DNA of 64,000 bases, from contig NZ_FQYU01000002.1 of assembly GCF_900141855.1 (NCBI RefSeq), forward strand, positions 682,001 to 746,000, written 5' to 3'. A program made the position numbers and the translations under genes. Below are positions 36,701 through 44,898 of the stretch, in pieces. A model generated the notes under the pieces. It searched no databases, was not told the origin of the DNA, and saw only the letters and a list, made by a program, of their open reading frames with translations. The DNA comes from Pseudozobellia thermophila (GTDB taxonomy: Bacteria; Bacteroidota; Bacteroidia; Flavobacteriales; Flavobacteriaceae). The number at the start of each line of letters is the position of its first letter. Within the stretch, counting starts at the first letter, position 1.

Positions 36701-36934
36701 GGTACCGTCAAGCAGTACGTTCACCCCTGCCAAGGGTATTCCCGAACTATCCAGTACAGTACCCGTAATTTGCTGTTGCACATCGTAAAACCTTGCGGTT
36801 GGCGATTCCAGGGGAATGGTAGCCGCATGGGCCTGGAAAATAAACGTAGGTATAAGGAAGGCATAGAAGCACACCTTATACAGTTCCTTTGCTCCCAGTA
36901 CAAAGGAAGAAGTCTTGGTTTTGCGTTTTTTCAT
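33788..36934 (-). CDS. SusC-like TonB-dependent outer-membrane transporter (SusC3)
   Basis: This 1048-aa protein carries a longer N-terminus (MKKRKTKTSSFVLGAKELYK) before a hydrophobic signal (VCFYAFLIPTFIFQAHA), then the carboxypeptidase-regulatory-like domain (IPLAGVNVLLDGTTTGTQTDF), TonB box/plug (LDEVVVIGYGSQKKSDLTGAV; SNIRIRGNSSVSLSNDPLF) and the barrel ending in MIGLNATF. Its promoter region holds copy 2 of the shared 38-bp element, so it is probably co-regulated with the esterase-GH29 operon and the fucose-catabolic genes. Confidence 0.95.
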   Translation of the reverse strand: MKKRKTKTSSFVLGAKELYKVCFYAFLIPTFIFQAHAATIPLESPTARFYDVQQQITGTVLDSSGIPLAGVNVLLDGTTTGTQTDFDGNYTITAGSGDVLVFSYIGMKTQSIAVGTSGTIDVTMEEDAASLDEVVVIGYGSQKKSDLTGAVGSVSADELQERPAASLTQSLSGKMPGVSVSINSGRPGGKSNIRIRGNSSVSLSNDPLFVVDGIILVSTGLANNSSPIDYINPNDIQSIEVLKDASATAIYGSRGANGVVLISTKRGSQTGGRISYDSYYSLGNLAKKVDVLNSAEFLMIEEVAYQNAEKYDAVGFANGKYTDPTLKRNDPRLFDADGNPLYDTDWQDEVTRAAFTQNHQLSFTGGGEKGSYGAFLGYMDEEGIMKDSWLKRYSGRFVFDSSIRDWLKVGGSLSYNNQKERIIHDSWVGRNMIENIPIIPVKYPDGSWASNADYPGMEGGPNPVRVGEEYKKYLRTNTVLGNIFANITLAKGLDFRTSIGVNNVEQKTDEYAGRELNFIGTATNGYATRATNEYTSWQFENYLTYTKEIADVHSITGLLGLSWQHINNTGFSARAENFSDDFFGFNNLGAGSVVGTPSSSAFAYGLNSYFGRINYGLQNKYLLTVTGRVDGSSKFGETNRYAFFPSTALAWKVSEENFLKESSTISNLKLRASYGVTGNSEIPAYGALPGLGNYAYVVNDAVVNGIGIDRLANPDLKWEKTKQVDAGIEVGLFDGRIAFEADVYRKLTEDMLLNSPVPTSSGYASVFRNIGSMENKGIEFSLATKNIVNTDFSWSTDFNIAINKNEVIALSGGSDIFSGRTIIREGEPVGSFFGLVHLGTWGTDEADEAAKYFRLPGDVKIEDRNNDGVINQADRTIIGKGIPDGYGSLINTFRYKNFELLVDLQFQYGNDIMYITTRPQENRQGIANSLATVLDAWTPENQDTPIAQWRPVSAGYDNLDTSHMIQDGSFIRGRNLLLSYNFSTDIAEKLKLSRLKIYTSAQNFFVSTKYQGYDPEVQTSDTTFGQGEVNFDQYPKPRVFMIGLNATF

Positions 36935-37083
36935 ATTCTTAGTAATTAAAGTGGTTGGATCAGTATGTCAATCGTTTTTATAAATTACTTCTAAACACCC
37001 CTAAATATTTTCAAATCGCTAAATATTCAGTGAATAATTTATCAAAACAACAAATCCAAAACTAAGGATGTGGAAAACAGCAA

Positions 37084-37121
37084 ACCACCAAAAAAAATAC
37101 CTGATTCAATATTTTTTTTGC
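37084..37121 (-). promoter_or_regulatory. Shared regulatory element, copy 2 (SusC3 promoter region)
   Basis: This 38-bp stretch is identical to copy 3 (43906-43943) at 34 of 38 positions without gaps. On the minus strand it starts GCAAAAAAAATATTGAA, then four bases, then TATTTTTTTTGGTGGT. It lies 149 nt upstream of the SusC3 start, inside non-coding sequence downstream of a terminator, which makes conservation by shared coding sequence impossible. Confidence 0.75.
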
Positions 37122-37250
37122 CTTATGCAGGTTCTATAGCCTACTTTGGCAATCAATCTCCAATAAACTGACATTCCCCCTACTCGAAAATATCGTGGAT
37201 AACTTGCCCTATGGCATTCGCCATTTTCATTTAGGGCGGATATAAAACCC

Positions 37251-37276
37251 AAAAAGCTCCCGCAGGGGAGCTTTTT
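37251..37276. terminator. Strong intrinsic terminator at the end of the esterase-GH29-sulfatase operon
   Basis: AAAAAGCTCCC and its exact complement GGGAGCTTTTT form an 11-bp stem around a GCAG tetraloop. A and T runs on both sides make it a bidirectional terminator. It lies 46 nt after the stop of the 37322 sulfatase and isolates the SusC3 promoter from upstream transcription. Confidence 0.88.
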
Positions 37277-37321
37277 TTGGCTTTGGGGCATTGTGGCCAA
37301 TCGTTAAACGACCGTATTTCC

Positions 37322-38731
37322 TTATTTTTTTTCGGATAGGGCATGCCGTGCTTTTGAGAAGCAATCGGCAGGTGGATTTTTGGGCAGGGACCTTTCAAAG
37401 GCCTTGAACTTTTCCATCAGCTCCTTTACTTTTTCGGGATTTTCTGCGGAGACATCCTTCTGCTCCGCCCAATCGGAAGAAATATCATAGAGCTCCACCC
37501 TTCCCGATTCCTCGTTTGCCAACAACTTCCAATTCCCTTCCTGTATACCCGCGCCCGGCCAAAAATCGGGCCGCTCGCTGGGATAACGCCAATCCCAGAA
37601 AATCGGTTTTTTCCGCTCGAAGGGTTGTCCCTTGATAGCCGATACGATGCTCACCCCATCAGGCTCATAATTTTCGGGATAGGTCGCCTTTGCCAACTCC
37701 AAAAAGGTCGGCAGTAGATCGACGGTAGCCAATTCGGTAGTTTTGTCCACTACGCCCGAAGGTGTTTTACCCGGCCAACGCACTAGAAAGGGGATACGCA
37801 CCCCGCCTGCGAACAAAGACCGTTTTTCCCCCTTGAGTCCCGCCGTTTCGCCCACGGAGTAATAGGTGCCCATACCCGGACCTGTGGAATTGTCCTCTAT
37901 AATCTTTTTTTCACCCGTGATCTCGGGTCCGTTGTCCGAAGAGAAAACGACCAAGGTATTTTCATCCAAGTCCAAGTTTTTCAAGGTTTCGAACAACTCC
38001 CCGATTCGGGCGTCATATTCGGCGACCACGGCCGCATAAACCTGTTGCTGCCCGTTTAAATGGGCAAATTGCCGCATGTACTTTTCCTTGGGATAATGCG
38101 GGGTATGGGTGGCGTGGATCCAAGCGTTTACAAAAAACGGCTTCTCCTTGTTTCGTTTTACAAAATCAATCGTTTTATACAGCGTCGAGTCGGCCTGCAT
38201 TTGATGCAGCTTGCTCGGCAGGTTAAACGCCCCGTATTCGTCATAGCCATATTCGAGTGGACTCGGTGCATCTTCTACATGGGTATTGGAAAGATGCCAT
38301 TTCCCAAAATGGGCCGTGGCATAGCCCGCTTCCTTTAGCATTCTTGGAAGCATGGGAGCCTGGGGGTTTAGCCAATCGGGCATTCCCCTTTTCATATGGG
38401 ATTCTACAGATGCAAAATGCCCGTGTACACTATGGCGGGCCGGAAACTGCCCCGTCATGACCCCGACCCTACTGGGCGAACAGACAGGATTGACCACGGA
38501 GAAGTTTTGAAAATCGATGCCCTCCGCGGCCATTTTATCAAGGTTGGGGGTCTTGCAAAAGGTACTGCCATGAACACCCAGGTCGCCGTAGCCCCAATCA
38601 TCGGCAAAAATGAATATGATGTTGGGACGACCATCCTGGCCCACCTCTTCGGCCTTCTTGGTCTTGGAAGCCCGTTGGCACGAAAGCACTAAGAAACATG
38701 CTAAAAGCGTTATCGTCATTCTCGATTTCAT
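37322..38731 (-). CDS. S1 family formylglycine sulfatase, lipoprotein
   Basis: This 469-aa sulfatase begins with a lipoprotein signal (FLVLSC, Cys18) and has IIFIFADDWGYGDLG, the FGly motif CSPSR (Cys84) with GVMTGQFPARHSVHG, the FGKWHLSNT motif, and VVFSSDNGPEI. It is the last gene of the operon that begins with the esterase, 48 bp after another sulfatase, and ends at a strong terminator. Lipid anchoring suggests action in the periplasm or on the cell surface. The attacked sulfate position cannot be told from sequence here. Confidence 0.94.
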   Translation of the reverse strand: MKSRMTITLLACFLVLSCQRASKTKKAEEVGQDGRPNIIFIFADDWGYGDLGVHGSTFCKTPNLDKMAAEGIDFQNFSVVNPVCSPSRVGVMTGQFPARHSVHGHFASVESHMKRGMPDWLNPQAPMLPRMLKEAGYATAHFGKWHLSNTHVEDAPSPLEYGYDEYGAFNLPSKLHQMQADSTLYKTIDFVKRNKEKPFFVNAWIHATHTPHYPKEKYMRQFAHLNGQQQVYAAVVAEYDARIGELFETLKNLDLDENTLVVFSSDNGPEITGEKKIIEDNSTGPGMGTYYSVGETAGLKGEKRSLFAGGVRIPFLVRWPGKTPSGVVDKTTELATVDLLPTFLELAKATYPENYEPDGVSIVSAIKGQPFERKKPIFWDWRYPSERPDFWPGAGIQEGNWKLLANEESGRVELYDISSDWAEQKDVSAENPEKVKELMEKFKAFERSLPKNPPADCFSKARHALSEKK

Positions 38732-38779
38732 AATTGTTTTTTTAGGTTAGCTATATGCCCGATTGAATTGGCCAAGGAC

Positions 38780-40372
38780 TTAATTCACCCATTCGGGCAA
38801 GTTCCAGCCCTCGGTTATATAGGGTTGCGGATTTCCGGGCGTGGTCCGCCCCTCTTTAATAATCTTGGTCAGTTGTTGCGTAAGCCTTTCTACTTGATCG
38901 GGATAATCAAAATAAAGATTGGTGGTCTCCCCTGGATCTTCCTCTATGTTATAAAGTTCGAATAGAGCCTCGCCTTCCTTGGGTTTTATAAATTTTGGTT
39001 TTAGCGATCCCCCCGATCCCCGAAGCATATTCAATTTCCATTTTCCGTTGCGAATGGCAAAATGGCCCGATACCGAATGGTGTACCACGGGGCCCCTCAG
39101 CGTTTGGTCATACGCATTTCCTTTTAAAATCGGCAAGAGGCTGTAACTGTCCTCTCCGGCATTATCGGGGAGTTCGGCACCGACGATATCGGCAATGGTG
39201 GCCAAATAATCGGTCTGGCAAACCGGTAGGTCCGACCGGGTTCCCGCTTGTACGACCTTGGGCCATCGCATGATAAAGGGTACTCGGTGTCCTCCTTCGT
39301 AAATATCCCTTTTGCCTCCTTTAAAATTCAAACTGCTATGGTGTCCGTATTTTTCCCTCTGATAGACATAGTTGGTTTCGGCGCCGTTGTCGGATGAAAA
39401 TATCACCAAGGTATTGTCTTCTATCCCGTTTGTCTTTAAGGCCTCAAGTACTTGGCCGATCCTATAATCGGTTTCCTCCATAAAATCGCCATAATTGCCG
39501 CAGTTACTGCGTCCTTGAAAATCGGGATGGGTGCAATGTGGTAAATGTGGACTCGTCAATGGCAGGTATAAAAAGAAGGGCTTACCGGTTTTGGCCTCCG
39601 CGGCCGATTCGTTAATATAGTCAACCGCCTTCTCCGCAAAGGTCTTTAAGACCAATTCATCGTTGAACGAGGGCGCCACTTCTACCCAGCCCCCTGTGCC
39701 TTTTATGCGGGTGCTTCTATAGGGCGGTGTCATTCGATACCCTTTCGGATTAATACTATCACTAAATGCCCTTGGTCTTTTGTCGGCCTTCTTTTTTGTC
39801 CATAAGACAGGTGGGTCCAAGACCCTATCATTTTCCAAATACGTGAGAATACCGTAGTTCATGGAAGCCGGGATACCAAAAAAATAATCGAATCCCCTCT
39901 CGATCGGTCCGTCGGTAAAAGGCTTCGACCAGTCGCGGTCCTTGCCCAAACTCCCTTCAAACTCCATTTGAAGATGCCATTTTCCTATCATGGCCGTTTT
40001 GTAGCCATTCGCCTTGAGCAGGGAAGCTATGGTCATCCTGTCCTTTTCTATCAAGCAAGGCCCGTCGGCTTCCAAAACTCCCTTTTTCAAAGAGGTACGC
40101 CAGCTATAGCGCCCCGTTAACAGCGAGTACCTAGACGGTGAGCAAACCGCATCACTGCTATGCCCATCGGTAAAGATGATGCCCTCATTGGCCAATTTAT
40201 CCATATTGGGCGTATTGAATTTAGCATCCGGATTAAGGGCACTTACATCCCCATACCCTTGGTCATCGGTATAAATTATAACGATATTGGGTTTTTGGCT
40301 CTTTTGCGATTGTACGGCTATCGCAAACAAGCTGAATAAAACTATGGCGATGTTTTGTTTCGATAATTTCAT
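38780..40372 (-). CDS. S1 family formylglycine sulfatase, secreted
   Basis: This 530-aa protein has a cleavable signal (about 1-22), the metal-site start IVIIYTDDQGYGDVSAL, the FGly motif CSPSR (Cys77) in GRYSWRTSL, IGKWHLQMEFE, and VIFSSDNGAETNYV. A longer insert (about 165-235, including RMTPPYRSTRIKGTGGW) is typical of one arylsulfatase-A-like subgroup and could line the substrate pocket. It sits between the GH29 fucosidase and another sulfatase in the same direction, in line with joint removal of sulfate and fucose. Confidence 0.94.
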   Translation of the reverse strand: MKLSKQNIAIVLFSLFAIAVQSQKSQKPNIVIIYTDDQGYGDVSALNPDAKFNTPNMDKLANEGIIFTDGHSSDAVCSPSRYSLLTGRYSWRTSLKKGVLEADGPCLIEKDRMTIASLLKANGYKTAMIGKWHLQMEFEGSLGKDRDWSKPFTDGPIERGFDYFFGIPASMNYGILTYLENDRVLDPPVLWTKKKADKRPRAFSDSINPKGYRMTPPYRSTRIKGTGGWVEVAPSFNDELVLKTFAEKAVDYINESAAEAKTGKPFFLYLPLTSPHLPHCTHPDFQGRSNCGNYGDFMEETDYRIGQVLEALKTNGIEDNTLVIFSSDNGAETNYVYQREKYGHHSSLNFKGGKRDIYEGGHRVPFIMRWPKVVQAGTRSDLPVCQTDYLATIADIVGAELPDNAGEDSYSLLPILKGNAYDQTLRGPVVHHSVSGHFAIRNGKWKLNMLRGSGGSLKPKFIKPKEGEALFELYNIEEDPGETTNLYFDYPDQVERLTQQLTKIIKEGRTTPGNPQPYITEGWNLPEWVN

Positions 40373-40443
40373 TATTTCACTTTTTAAGATCCCGATTTTT
40401 TACCTCTTATTTTGTCGCCTCGAAATACAACTTTAACCTAAGC

Positions 40444-42255
40444 CTATTCCATACTTTCAAAGGGAGTAAAACGTATTTCTTTTAGGCTGGCGTTCTTTCT
40501 TTTTCCGCCTACCAAAGAAACCGTTATGGTATGCTTTCCGGGCTTGTTAAACTTTATGAGTCCCATTTCATAGTAATTATACACCGCCGAGGAATTCTGC
40601 TGGTTCTGGACGACCACTCCCTCGTCTGAAGTAATGTTCCAAACCAAGCGGCCTTCGCCCGCATAATTCAATTCGGTTTGATAATAGCCCAGATCTTTCA
40701 CCTCTATCTCCCAAGTCACTTTACTTCCTTCCTTCCAATCTTGGGCCTGTTCGATATGCTTCCATTCCCCAAACTTCTCCATCCATCTTTTCTCGGTAAT
40801 GGCACATTTCTCGGCCGAAGCAAAGTCAACCGGAAGCACCGTGGAGAAAACAGGGTCTAGGGCATTGGAAACGGCCACCTCGGGGCTTCCCTCCATTTCA
40901 AGCTCAACGACCGAGACCAATTTATCGACCCTTCTTGCCGGCAAGGAAATGGCCAGCCAACCCTTATGCGTCGTAGTTTCCAAGGCTTGACGCTTTCCGT
41001 CTACCCATAAATCGGCGGACTTAACCTTGTTCTTCAGCCCTGGAAGCCATAGTTTGCCATCTAGGGGCCATTGGTAAACACAAAGGTTCAACTTGCCGTC
41101 TTCCGCTACGGTTACATCGCCCCATGGCAGGGCACGGCCCCATGGCGAAGCTCCCGCGTTGTATATGACCTGGGAATACCTAGCGATCCATTCGCCGGAT
41201 GCCCTGAGCGATTGTTGGGCCTCTACTGGAATTGTTCCGTCCGGTGCCGGCCCTACGTTTAACATGTAAGTCCCACCACGGGCCACGGTCGAAATGATGC
41301 TTTTTAAGATCCGCTTTGGACTTTTCCAGTTTTGGTCGTACCAGGCGTAGCCCCAAGAATCGTTGGTAACGTCTACGGTTTCCCAGAGCCCTTCAATATT
41401 TTTTCTGGGGATGTTCATATCGCCCAAAGACTTATAATCGCCCAAACCGTGGCCCGCCCGGCCTGAAATCATGGCATTGGGCTGGTGCTTGCGCACGACC
41501 TCTACCAATTCTTCCACGTATTTTTTCTCCATATTGCCGGGCGTATCGAACCAGACCATGGCGATATCGCCATATTGGGTTACGATTTCCTTGACCTGTG
41601 GAAGGCATTTTTTCTTGAAGTAGTAATCGAACCCGACCGCTTTCCCCTTTTCGTTTACCTTCGGCCCTCCGTTACCCCCGGGAAAGGTCCAATCTTGATT
41701 GTGCGAATAGTAAAAGCCAAACCCCAGCCCCAGTTCCTTGCAGGCCTGTGACAATTCCTTCATCGGGTCACGGGCAAAGGGCGTGGCCTTTACGATATTG
41801 AAGTCGTTGCTTTTTGAATCGTACATGGCAAAGCCATCGTGGTGCTTGCTGGTAACCACGATATACTTCATCCCGGCATCCTTGGCCAACTGGGCAATGG
41901 CCATGGCATCAAAATTGACCGGATCAAAGGTTTTTGCCTCGGCCCTATACTCCGCTACGGGAATATTGGCCCGTCGGGGGTTCATTATCCATTCGCTAAT
42001 ACCGTAATAGGTACTGTCTTTCCACTTATTCGCAATCTTTGAATAGATGCCCCAGTGAATGAACATGGCATAATTGCCCTCGTCAAAGAGTTTTGTTCTA
42101 GAGGCGGGCGCGTTCGCCCCCAATGTATTTTGGTGGCCCCACATTTCGTCCATATTTTTTTCCTTTTTTTGGCCGAACAAGGGGGAGGCATTCTGTAGGA
42201 TGAGCATTACCAACAGTATCGATAATGCGCTGATGCCGGTATTTTTCTGTTTCAT
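40444..42255 (-). CDS. GH29 alpha-L-fucosidase
   Basis: This 603-aa secreted enzyme (signal about 1-29) is a clear GH29 exo-fucosidase. The TIM barrel (about 50-370) shows GNYAMFIHWGIYS, KYIVVTSKHHDGFAMYDS, YSHNQDWTFPGG and the nucleophile Asp237 in IAMVWFDTPG; a C-terminal beta-sandwich (about 375-600) follows. GH29 enzymes retain anomeric configuration and release alpha-linked L-fucose, which FucP and the oxidative pathway in this window can use. Neighbours are an esterase upstream and two sulfatases downstream, consistent with trimming a sulfated, perhaps acylated fucan. Confidence 0.94.
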   Translation of the reverse strand: MKQKNTGISALSILLVMLILQNASPLFGQKKEKNMDEMWGHQNTLGANAPASRTKLFDEGNYAMFIHWGIYSKIANKWKDSTYYGISEWIMNPRRANIPVAEYRAEAKTFDPVNFDAMAIAQLAKDAGMKYIVVTSKHHDGFAMYDSKSNDFNIVKATPFARDPMKELSQACKELGLGFGFYYSHNQDWTFPGGNGGPKVNEKGKAVGFDYYFKKKCLPQVKEIVTQYGDIAMVWFDTPGNMEKKYVEELVEVVRKHQPNAMISGRAGHGLGDYKSLGDMNIPRKNIEGLWETVDVTNDSWGYAWYDQNWKSPKRILKSIISTVARGGTYMLNVGPAPDGTIPVEAQQSLRASGEWIARYSQVIYNAGASPWGRALPWGDVTVAEDGKLNLCVYQWPLDGKLWLPGLKNKVKSADLWVDGKRQALETTTHKGWLAISLPARRVDKLVSVVELEMEGSPEVAVSNALDPVFSTVLPVDFASAEKCAITEKRWMEKFGEWKHIEQAQDWKEGSKVTWEIEVKDLGYYQTELNYAGEGRLVWNITSDEGVVVQNQQNSSAVYNYYEMGLIKFNKPGKHTITVSLVGGKRKNASLKEIRFTPFESME

Positions 42256-42322
42256 GGGCTTGGTTCTTAGGTTTTGAATCGCAAAGTTTTTTAATGAGTT
42301 ACAAAGTCGTTGGTTTTTGGGC

Positions 42323-43663
42323 TTACTCAGCCCCTGGCATTTTCATCGGCGAACTGTACATGATACCATCCGAATTGATGACATTTACAAAGTAGGCCAC
42401 GGCCTTTTCGGGAAGCTTTGCCGAAATTGTTTTTTGGGTATCCGATACCTGGGCCGGGGTTTCTACCCATTGGTAATTGTCCTTGCCCCAATCGCCCGTA
42501 TCGGTGGTATAATAGAGAAAGGCAGCGTCGATATCGCCTTGGTAACGGCAGCGCAGCCGCTTTCTTCCTTTCTTCAACATTTCTTTCGGAAGATCTGGCG
42601 GGGTCGTGTTTTTTGTAATATAATCGGCAAAGGCATAGATCGATTCGGGCGTCCATCCTGCTTGGTGCCCATGCTTCATATTATGTTCAATGTACAAATA
42701 TTTTTCGTTGGGGGAGGCTTCAAAGGTCTTGGTAAAACTGTTCATGGTAAAGTGAAAATCGTTGGTTCCGTTGACGAACAGCGTAGGTTGTCTTTGATGC
42801 GGCACGTATAGCGAAGGTTCCCAATTCCGAAGATAAAAATCCCGTTGTTCTTTGTCCAACTTGCTTAACAAGCGACTATAATTGGGGGTTTCCTGTAAAA
42901 AGCCGCAACCGTACACCGGTATGGCAAAGGCATAGCGGTTATCTACCCCGGTTATCACATTGGTAAGGATACCTCCCCAAGAAATTCCGGTAATGCCAAT
43001 TTTATCCCCGTCGACATTGGGCAGGTCCTTCAACAGGCTTGTGGCCAACATTGCATCGGCCACTGCATGAAAAAACCATTGGTCTTCCAATTCCGTCACT
43101 ACGACATCCTCAAAGAAACCTTGACGCCTAGGCCCGGAATGTTCAAAGGTCCGATACTGTTTTTTGCCATTTTCGCCCTCTATCTTCGCTCCGGGAATCT
43201 GTCCTTCCAAGGCAATGGACATGGCAATATACCCCCGATCGGTCCATTTCTTGACCCAAGGGACAAACGCGGTACCCCCGCCACCATGTACCAAAACCAC
43301 GGCCGGTACCTTTGCTCCCTTCTCCAGGTTCTCAGGTTCCCCGTACCAAGCAAAAACCTTGGTCGGTTTTCCTTTGTAAGCCAGTCCGTCGAAGAAGAGT
43401 CCCTTTATATTAGCCCCTGATCTTTCGTCATCAAATTCCCTTGTAAAATAATACTCCGGCGTTTGCAGTGCCCCGTTTTGGATCAGTCGGTCCTTGACCC
43501 ACATGGGGCCTTGGCCGGTATTTGTATAAAACCTTTGGCCATCGCCATCAGAGGTGGCATTGCCCTGTGCGCCCAAGGGACGGGTGCCGACAACAATTCC
43601 CATGCCCAAAAGCAAGACAGCTAGGGCCGGCGGTGCAAAATGTCTAAGTTGAGGTAAGCGCAT
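42323..43663 (-). CDS. Secreted alpha/beta-hydrolase, candidate carbohydrate esterase
   Basis: This 446-aa protein has a signal-like N-terminus (about 1-32), an alpha/beta-hydrolase core with VVLVHGGGGTAFVPW (oxyanion-hole region), the nucleophile elbow GITGISWGG (Ser228) and a C-terminal His in HNMKHGHQAGW, then a beta-rich C-terminal domain (about 355-446). It is of the acetyl-xylan-esterase/dienelactone-hydrolase type. As the first gene before GH29 and two sulfatases it likely removes acyl groups from the glycan. Peptidase activity of prolyl-oligopeptidase relatives is a less likely option. The long upstream region holds copy 3 of the shared element. Confidence 0.78.
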   Translation of the reverse strand: MRLPQLRHFAPPALAVLLLGMGIVVGTRPLGAQGNATSDGDGQRFYTNTGQGPMWVKDRLIQNGALQTPEYYFTREFDDERSGANIKGLFFDGLAYKGKPTKVFAWYGEPENLEKGAKVPAVVLVHGGGGTAFVPWVKKWTDRGYIAMSIALEGQIPGAKIEGENGKKQYRTFEHSGPRRQGFFEDVVVTELEDQWFFHAVADAMLATSLLKDLPNVDGDKIGITGISWGGILTNVITGVDNRYAFAIPVYGCGFLQETPNYSRLLSKLDKEQRDFYLRNWEPSLYVPHQRQPTLFVNGTNDFHFTMNSFTKTFEASPNEKYLYIEHNMKHGHQAGWTPESIYAFADYITKNTTPPDLPKEMLKKGRKRLRCRYQGDIDAAFLYYTTDTGDWGKDNYQWVETPAQVSDTQKTISAKLPEKAVAYFVNVINSDGIMYSSPMKMPGAE

Positions 43664-43961
43664 TTTTTAGGTTTTGAGTAACGACAAATTCTTAAATTAT
43701 ATCCACATGGCGCAAAGCTGCCGATCGATCTTCCCGCCCCCCTGTCTTTTAGGTGCTATGGGAAATTCAAAAAAATACCATTTAGGAATAGGTCGAAAAC
43801 CACGATCCCGAATCAAAAAAACCGATAATCGGAACCTAGGCCCCCGTTACAAGGCTTTTAAAAGCCTTTAAGGCAGGCTAAAACTAACAATCATCCGCCG
43901 GTCCGACCACCACAAAAAATACCGGTTTCAATACTTTTTTTGCAATTACAAAAACCCTTTG
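43664..43961. other. Intergenic region upstream of the esterase operon
   Basis: A 298-bp non-coding stretch with copy 3 of the shared element (43906-43943) and a perfect 18-bp palindrome AAGGCTTTTAAAAGCCTT (43851-43868). The palindrome may be the AraC-gene transcript end or an operator; no T-run follows it. A 65-codon plus-strand ORF here looks fortuitous. Confidence 0.55.
43906..43943 (-). promoter_or_regulatory. Shared regulatory element, copy 3 (esterase-GH29-sulfatase operon)
   Basis: This copy matches copy 2 at 34 of 38 positions; the minus strand begins GCAAAAAAAGTATTGAA and continues after four bases with TATTTTTTGTGGTGGT. It lies 242 nt upstream of the esterase start and 18 nt after the AraC-regulator stop. 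TATTTTTTG within it resembles a -7 box with one extra base, with a TTG 21 bp upstream, so this copy might itself be a promoter. Confidence 0.7.
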
Positions 43962-44831
43962 TCAGCCTTTGGACAAATGGTATTTTAAATACTCGGAAGG
44001 GGACATGCCGCTAATTACCTTAAACTGCCGGTTAAAATTTGAAATATTGTTAAAGCCCGAGAGGTAGGCTATTGAGGTAATGCTTTCCTTGTTTTCCAAA
44101 AGAAGTTTGCAGGCGTAGCCTACCTTGATTTCGTTAAGATACCGGGTAAACGACTTTCTATGTGCTTTTTTAAAGAACCTACTAAACGCCGATTTGTTCA
44201 TGCCCGACATTCGGGCCACGTCACTGGCACTGATCCCGCTATTAAAATTTTCGAACACGTAGGCATATATTTTGTCCATGCGTGAATTACCGGTCTTTTG
44301 AAAGCTGCTCAAAAAGCTCGTACTCGCCAACAGGTCATACTCCCCATGCTTGGCCAGGTCGTGGAGCACCTCGATAATTCTATATACCCGGGTGGTAAAA
44401 TCGCAATCGATAAGGTCGATTATCCTACGCACCTGTGCCGTTGTGAGCCCATTGAACCTTATCCCCCTGTTCGCCCGGTCCAAAAGTTCCGATATCTGCT
44501 TCATTTCGGGGATATTGAAAAAGTCCTTTCCCAAAAAATCCCTTGTAAAATGTACGGCAAAGGCCTCGGCCTCAAGGGTACTGTCGGGCTGAAAGTACAC
44601 TTCGTCGTTCAACCACATATGGGGCACGTTTTTCCCTATGAGGACCACCTCCCCCTCTTGAAACTTTTCGATACTGTCGCCAATGAAGCGCGTTCCCGTA
44701 CTCTTAAGGATGACGACCAGTTCTATTTCGGGATGATAATGCCAGACCCTTAAAAAATTGGGGTACACATTATGGTTAATCGAGAACGAGCGATCGGATA
44801 CAGAGGTTCTATTTAAAAAGTGAAGTTTCAT
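43962..44831 (-). CDS. AraC-family transcriptional regulator
   Basis: This 289-aa cytoplasmic regulator has an N-terminal cupin-type ligand domain (about 1-130, VWHYHPEIELVVILKSTGTRFIG and GKNVPHMW) and a C-terminal pair of helix-turn-helix motifs (about 185-285, SASDVARMSGMNKSAFSRFFKKAHRKSF and SITSIAYLSGFNNISNFNRQF). Such proteins bind a sugar or derivative and activate catabolic operons. It stands 67 bp after the beta-helix protein gene, so it may be cotranscribed with the long uronate/GH172 transcript. It borders copy 3 of the shared element and is the best local candidate to bind it. Confidence 0.93.
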   Translation of the reverse strand: MKLHFLNRTSVSDRSFSINHNVYPNFLRVWHYHPEIELVVILKSTGTRFIGDSIEKFQEGEVVLIGKNVPHMWLNDEVYFQPDSTLEAEAFAVHFTRDFLGKDFFNIPEMKQISELLDRANRGIRFNGLTTAQVRRIIDLIDCDFTTRVYRIIEVLHDLAKHGEYDLLASTSFLSSFQKTGNSRMDKIYAYVFENFNSGISASDVARMSGMNKSAFSRFFKKAHRKSFTRYLNEIKVGYACKLLLENKESITSIAYLSGFNNISNFNRQFKVISGMSPSEYLKYHLSKG

Positions 44832-44898
44832 TTGCCGCTAGTGTGTTTTCGCCAATTGTGTTTCTTAGGATTTTCATCAAGACAAGGCCCCTGTGCAA

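Larger units (their letters stand above)
36935..37321. other. Intergenic region between the sulfatase operon end and SusC3
   Basis: A 387-bp non-coding stretch. Next to the sulfatase stop lies a strong terminator (37251-37276); nearer SusC3 lie the shared element (37084-37121) and a candidate -7 box TAGTTTTG (minus, 37064 to 37057). A CAAA run at 37081-37084 would give a TTTG -33 box only 16 bp away, shorter than usual, so the promoter assignment is weak. Confidence 0.6.
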
